A stretch of DNA of 64,000 nt from Eubacterium brachy ATCC 33089 (GTDB lineage Bacteria > Bacillota > Clostridia > Peptostreptococcales > Anaerovoracaceae), in NCBI GenBank assembly GCA_000488855.1, contig KI535286.1, forward strand, positions 22,394-86,393, in the 5' to 3' direction. Of this stretch, positions 60,784-64,000 are shown piece by piece. Position numbers and translations under genes: made by a program. Positions within the stretch are counted from its first letter, which is position 1, and each line of letters opens with the position of its first letter. The notes under the pieces are model-generated. The model did no database searches. It was not told the origin of the DNA and worked only from the letters and a program-made list of their open reading frames with translations.

Positions 60784-61160
60784 TTATGGTTAATGTGTTC
60801 GATAAATGGGAAACACAGAAACTATATGGAATTTTATCGGTTGGGGTTGATTAAAGCATTTTTAAATTACAAGCGAGGCGATTGAATGTAACCATATTGC
60901 ACCTCCTCCAGGGGGGTCACTGCAAATAAAGTTATATGTTTAAACAGAAACTAAATACAAATGCTATGTTTTAGAGAAGGGAGCAGATGCTCTCTTTTTT
61001 AGTTGCAAATTTTGGCTCAAATAAATCATTCTCTCTGTATTGTATAACAATTATTCATGGGATAAAACAATAATTTTTATTGAAAAGTTTATGAGTTACT
61101 ATTAGAATTAAATGGAAAGAATTGTAAGTTCGATTTCGCCTACGGGTAATTAAATATTGC
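60784..61160. other. Non-coding region before the ABC remnant
   Basis: No intact gene. It has a hairpin TTGCA-CCTCC/GGGGGG...TGCAA at 60897-60925 and a terminator at 60974-61000. The hairpin-terminator pair without a gene between suggests a small transcript or leftovers of a deleted gene. Confidence 0.4.
60974..61000 (+). terminator. Orphan terminator
   Basis: AGAAGGGAGC pairs with GCTCTCTTTT (G-U pairs included) round an AGAT loop and runs into T residues. It is about 190 bp after mscL, with no gene between. Confidence 0.65.
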
Positions 61161-61295
61161 AACAGGATTATATCTATGGATCAAGGAGAAATTGTCGAAG
61201 ATGGCACACATAGTGAATTAATGAAAAAAGACGGATTATATAAAAGGCTATACACAAAACAGGCTTCATTATATCAAAATATTAACATTAATTAA
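61161..61295 (+). pseudogene. C-terminal remnant of an ABC exporter ATPase
   Basis: The frame ending at 61295 reads NRIISMDQGEIVEDGTHSEL and then MKKDGLYKRLYTKQ, which is the H-loop-distal end of an MsbA/LmrA-type exporter (RIIVMDxGxIVExGTHxELL, GLYxRLY). Upstream of about 61161 no homologous sequence continues, so more than 500 codons are missing. A further intact, different ABC pair starts 10 bp later. It is most simply the rest of a gene cut by deletion. Confidence 0.8.
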
Positions 61296-61305
61296 AGGGG
61301 AAGTA

Positions 61306-62049
61306 ATGAATATCATTGAGACTAAAAACATTGAAAAAACATATAAGACAGGTGATGCAGTCGTAGAAGCTCTGAAGGACGTAAATTTAACGTTAACAGA
61401 AGGTGAGATTCTCGCCATAATGGGCAGCAGCGGCTCCGGAAAAAGCACTCTTTTACATATTTTAGGCGGGTTGGAGCGACCTGATGATGGAGAAGTTTAT
61501 CTGAACGAAAGCACAAACCCCGTAATATTTAAAGAACCGCAGATAACTGAATATAGGGAGAAGAATATCGGCTTTATATTTCAACGGTTCAATCTCATAG
61601 GAGATCTAACCGTGCGAGACAACATTGAAATTCCTCTTCACATAAAAAAAGAGAAATTTGAAACCATAAATGAAAAGGTGGAGAAAATGGCTCGGCTGAT
61701 GGGTATTTCTTCAAAATTAGACAACAAGCCCGGCAAGCTGTCAGGCGGACAACAGCAGAGGGTGGCAATCGCCAGGGCTTTAATCGGCAATCCCAGAATA
61801 CTCCTGGCAGATGAACCCACAGGAGCCCTCGATGTGGTTACGACTGCTGAAATTCTGGATATATTGACCGATTTAAACAAAGAGTTAAACCAAAGTATAA
61901 TCGTGGTCACCCACGATGCCAAAGTTGCATCCTGCGCTGATAGAGTGGTTTTTTTGCACAACGGTCAGATAAAAGAGGAATATCGTGTTGAAGCGGATGC
62001 AAATAACGTAGCTAATATTTTAGATTTATTAAAAACTTTGGAGCAATAG
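61306..62049 (+). CDS. ABC transporter ATP-binding protein, MacB/LolD type
   Basis: 247 residues. Walker A MGSSGSGKSTLLHILGG (about residues 40-50), the Q-loop GFIFQRFNLI, the signature LSGGQQQRVAIARAL, and Walker B LLADEPTGALD are complete. The type is that of ATPases paired with FtsX-like permeases for export of or resistance to peptides and lipoproteins. AAAGGGG stands before the ATG. The permease follows after 7 bp. The substrate is unknown. Confidence 0.9.
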   Translation: MNIIETKNIEKTYKTGDAVVEALKDVNLTLTEGEILAIMGSSGSGKSTLLHILGGLERPDDGEVYLNESTNPVIFKEPQITEYREKNIGFIFQRFNLIGDLTVRDNIEIPLHIKKEKFETINEKVEKMARLMGISSKLDNKPGKLSGGQQQRVAIARALIGNPRILLADEPTGALDVVTTAEILDILTDLNKELNQSIIVVTHDAKVASCADRVVFLHNGQIKEEYRVEADANNVANILDLLKTLEQ

Positions 62050-62056
62050 GAGTCTC

Positions 62057-63793
62057 ATGAAAAACCTCAATAATTTATCCTTTGAACAAATTAAAAACAA
62101 CAGATTTTTGTCCGCAACGAGCATGATCAGCATAATGCTCGTCGTATTCGCTATCGTCGTTATGTTCAACTTCGCTTTAAATTCAATTATCACATATCCT
62201 CAGTCCTTTGCAAATATGAAAAGTGCCGGTGCCGCTATTGATATTCGCAGCGAAGAATATAGAAAAAATTTGCTGTCTTTTATCATAATATTATCTGTTA
62301 TAGTAATTTCGATTATGACTGTTACAATCTTATTTATTACGAGTACGTTTCAAATATTGCTCAAAAAAAGCCATAGAGATATGGCGATATTACGAGCAAT
62401 GGGAGCCGACAAAGCTCAAATAAAAGCCATCATCAAGAATCAGGTCAATTTTCTGACCATTGCAGGTAGCGTGTTAGGGCTTGTATCGGCATTTTTATTC
62501 TATAACTTCGGTTTAGAGTTTCTACGTAAAGTATGGGGAATGAAAATAAACGGAAAACATCATCTTTACGTTACAATATCGATAGCAATCGTGATAATTC
62601 TAATGGTGATTATAAGAAAATCGGTTTTATTTAGTGCAAATAAATACTCCAATGTAATGCCCATCGAAATCATAAACGGATTATACGGTGAGAAAAACGG
62701 AAAAGAAAAAATGCGAAAAAGAAGGGCATTGTCTTTTAGAGATCTGAATTTATCGCTGAAACTGATAGGGAACAAACTTTCAGAAAATAAACGGATCATT
62801 CTTTCAGTCTCTTTGTTGATCGTTTTATTCTTGTCAGGCAACACTTTTGTAAAAACCGTGGAAAAAAACGGAGCGGACTACATAAAGCAGAAATACAAAT
62901 CGGATATTTTGATAACCATAGATAGCTCTGAACCTCTAAAGAAAAGAGAAACGGATAAGATTATAGATCGGCTAAAAAAAACGGAAAATGTGGATATAGC
63001 TGTTATGTATGGCATACAATCGATTAGTAATAGTGACGGATCTCGTATAAATTTTCAATTGGGTGATTTAAATGGATTGAACAAGTTTAAGTTCTTACAT
63101 AATAGGTTCGAGAAAAATGAAACAGCTATTAGCGACACTTTCGCTAAAAAACATAACCTCAAGGAAAATGATAAATTAATGCTGGGCGATAAAAAGTTTA
63201 CAGTTCGGGAGATTTTTAAATCGTCCAACTTCACTTGGAGTGATGTTATTATAGATGCAGACAACGAGGAGTATACCGATGAAGATCTCGGCCATTTTGA
63301 CGCCATCTATGCAAAAGGGAATATGAAACAAATCAACAAGACTCTCGCCTCCTTAAAAAACAAATATCACTACATAAAGTGGTCGACGCAAGATGAAGAA
63401 CTGTCTAAGCTTTACAATGGTGGAAAAGAGCGATTCGGTATGTTTTTCATAACGTTATACGGGCTTGTGATCATCGTAACCATCGGCTGGATTAACACGA
63501 TGAACAACATTCTGGAAGACAGGCGAAACAACTATTCCACATTGCACACATTAGGCTATGTTCCAAGGCGTATTGCGATGATAATACTCTATCAACTGCT
63601 CATATATGTGGGGACCGGCGTTATAGGCGGACTTATACTGAGTACGATTTTAAATTATAAAATAACGGAGACTTTGGAATTCGCAGGTAGCTTGCAGGCA
63701 GTGGGGTTATATACTCTCGTCATACTGGTTGCAATGCTTCCAAAAGTTTTAAAACTGGCATACACATACAATCAAGATATTTTAAAAGAGTAG
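62057..63793 (+). CDS. FtsX-like ABC permease, compact first half
   Basis: 578 residues. A membrane helix near 18-40 is followed by only about 30 outside residues (where relatives have a large domain), then helices near 70-98, 123-143 and 160-180 forming the first FtsX unit with SHRDMAILRAMGADKAQIK. After a cytoplasmic linker, a helix near 250 leads to an extracytoplasmic domain (about 265-455), and the second FtsX unit has three helices with DRRNNYSTLHTLGYVPRRIAM. It should form the membrane part of the exporter with the ATPase before it. The frame is unbroken. Confidence 0.85.
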   Translation: MKNLNNLSFEQIKNNRFLSATSMISIMLVVFAIVVMFNFALNSIITYPQSFANMKSAGAAIDIRSEEYRKNLLSFIIILSVIVISIMTVTILFITSTFQILLKKSHRDMAILRAMGADKAQIKAIIKNQVNFLTIAGSVLGLVSAFLFYNFGLEFLRKVWGMKINGKHHLYVTISIAIVIILMVIIRKSVLFSANKYSNVMPIEIINGLYGEKNGKEKMRKRRALSFRDLNLSLKLIGNKLSENKRIILSVSLLIVLFLSGNTFVKTVEKNGADYIKQKYKSDILITIDSSEPLKKRETDKIIDRLKKTENVDIAVMYGIQSISNSDGSRINFQLGDLNGLNKFKFLHNRFEKNETAISDTFAKKHNLKENDKLMLGDKKFTVREIFKSSNFTWSDVIIDADNEEYTDEDLGHFDAIYAKGNMKQINKTLASLKNKYHYIKWSTQDEELSKLYNGGKERFGMFFITLYGLVIIVTIGWINTMNNILEDRRNNYSTLHTLGYVPRRIAMIILYQLLIYVGTGVIGGLILSTILNYKITETLEFAGSLQAVGLYTLVILVAMLPKVLKLAYTYNQDILKE

Positions 63794-63872
63794 AAAATAT
63801 AAATTATCTGCTATTAAATATCTCCTGCAAATTCATAAAACTTTGCAATTCTTTCAATTCAAATAATTTTAA

Positions 63873-63901
63873 TTGACTTTTTTTTGATAAGAATGTACAA
63901 T
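63873..63901 (+). promoter_or_regulatory. Strong promoter near the right edge
   Basis: TTGACT, 17 bp, TACAAT. The transcript would start about 63908 and run out of the window. Confidence 0.6.
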
Positions 63902-63907
63902 GTATAG

Positions 63908-64000
63908 GCGTGGATTTAGGATGGAAGCGTCCGTGAATTCACAGCTAAGTTAATTTAGTAATCGCTGAAACAGATTTTACAAATCCCAGTAAGCGGATCC
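63908..64000 (+). other. Structured transcript start of unknown kind, cut by window edge
   Basis: GTGGATTT can pair with GAATTCAC (8 bp with two G-U), enclosing GGATG/CGTCC with a GAAG loop; later CTAA/TTAG forms a small stem. No ORF begins here. I could not match it to a riboswitch or small-RNA class; the 3' part is missing. Confidence 0.35.

Noticed and set aside
62057-63793. Internal deletion or frameshift in the FtsX permease
   Set aside because: The frame is continuous, both FtsX units are recognisable and the ATPase partner is intact, so a compact natural form is more likely.
1-64000. tRNA, rRNA, CRISPR arrays, insertion sequences, prophage
   Set aside because: No cloverleaf, rRNA sequence, regularly spaced direct repeat, transposase or phage gene could be recognised on either strand.

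Overview
The window reads as chromosomal DNA of a low-GC, anaerobic, Gram-positive bacterium of the Clostridia (Bacillota). The grounds are A+T-rich coding DNA, strong AGGAGG-type ribosome binding sites, SigA-like promoters (often extended -10), an oxygen-sensitive class III ribonucleotide reductase (NrdD/NrdG), radical-SAM thiamine synthesis with ThiH, long-form HPF preceded by a raiA-type structured RNA, and the cdaA-cdaR-glmM order typical of Firmicutes. I cannot name the species. No tRNA, rRNA, CRISPR array, insertion sequence or prophage was seen; most of the window is housekeeping sequence.

Layout. 1-2.5 kb: end of a cell-wall glycopolymer locus (CDP-glycerol transferase family, IspD/TarI-type cytidylyltransferase). 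2.6-6.8 kb: an ABC-2 exporter with its own NarL/DesR-type two-component system and a small membrane protein. 7.2-10.5 kb: a sugar-nucleotide-type SDR, then the methionine pair metY-metA. 10.8-16.8 kb: CtpA protease, DUF368 (PopT-like) lipid carrier transporter, a divergent MocR/PdxR regulator and ECF S-component pair, and a CPBP protease. 17-20.2 kb: sirtuin, SurE, isochorismatase-like and DUF2156 proteins. 20.7-24 kb: LysR regulator, a membrane protein, a flavin-binding PNPOx-like protein and a uracil-DNA-glycosylase-fold protein. 24.1-28 kb (minus): thiS-thiF-thiG-thiH-thiE under a TPP riboswitch with a readable terminator/antiterminator switch. 28-34.3 kb (minus): purC, a zinc-ribbon membrane protein with an SPFH/SHOCT protein (YdjG/YdjI-like membrane-stress pair), and nadE. 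34.5-40.8 kb: YhaM nuclease, CCA-adding enzyme, RecD2, ComF, raiA RNA, HPF. 40.9-48.1 kb: cdaA-cdaR-glmM-glmS, ahcY and a YwlG-like protein. 48.5-51.6 kb: NrdR-box-controlled nrdD, then nrdG. 51.7-60.8 kb: G5-NlpC/P60 hydrolase, prfA-sua5-rpiB-upp-pckG, Xaa-Pro aminopeptidase, MscL. 60.8-64 kb: the C-terminal scrap of an ABC exporter, a MacB/FtsX-type ABC pair, and a strong promoter running off the window.

The most unusual points are: a glutamine-dependent-type NadE whose glutaminase domain appears to have lost all three catalytic residues while its synthetase domain is intact, preceded by a structured leader; a MocR-family regulator in which the PLP Schiff-base lysine position reads Ser; the SPFH/zinc-ribbon pair without pspA; a raiA-type RNA; an 11-bp antiterminator pairing in the TPP riboswitch; a perfect 20-bp dyad in front of the two-component-linked ABC operon; and an unidentified structured transcript start at the right edge. 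I did not find a clearly new multi-gene system. All family calls come from reading motifs, not from database searches.
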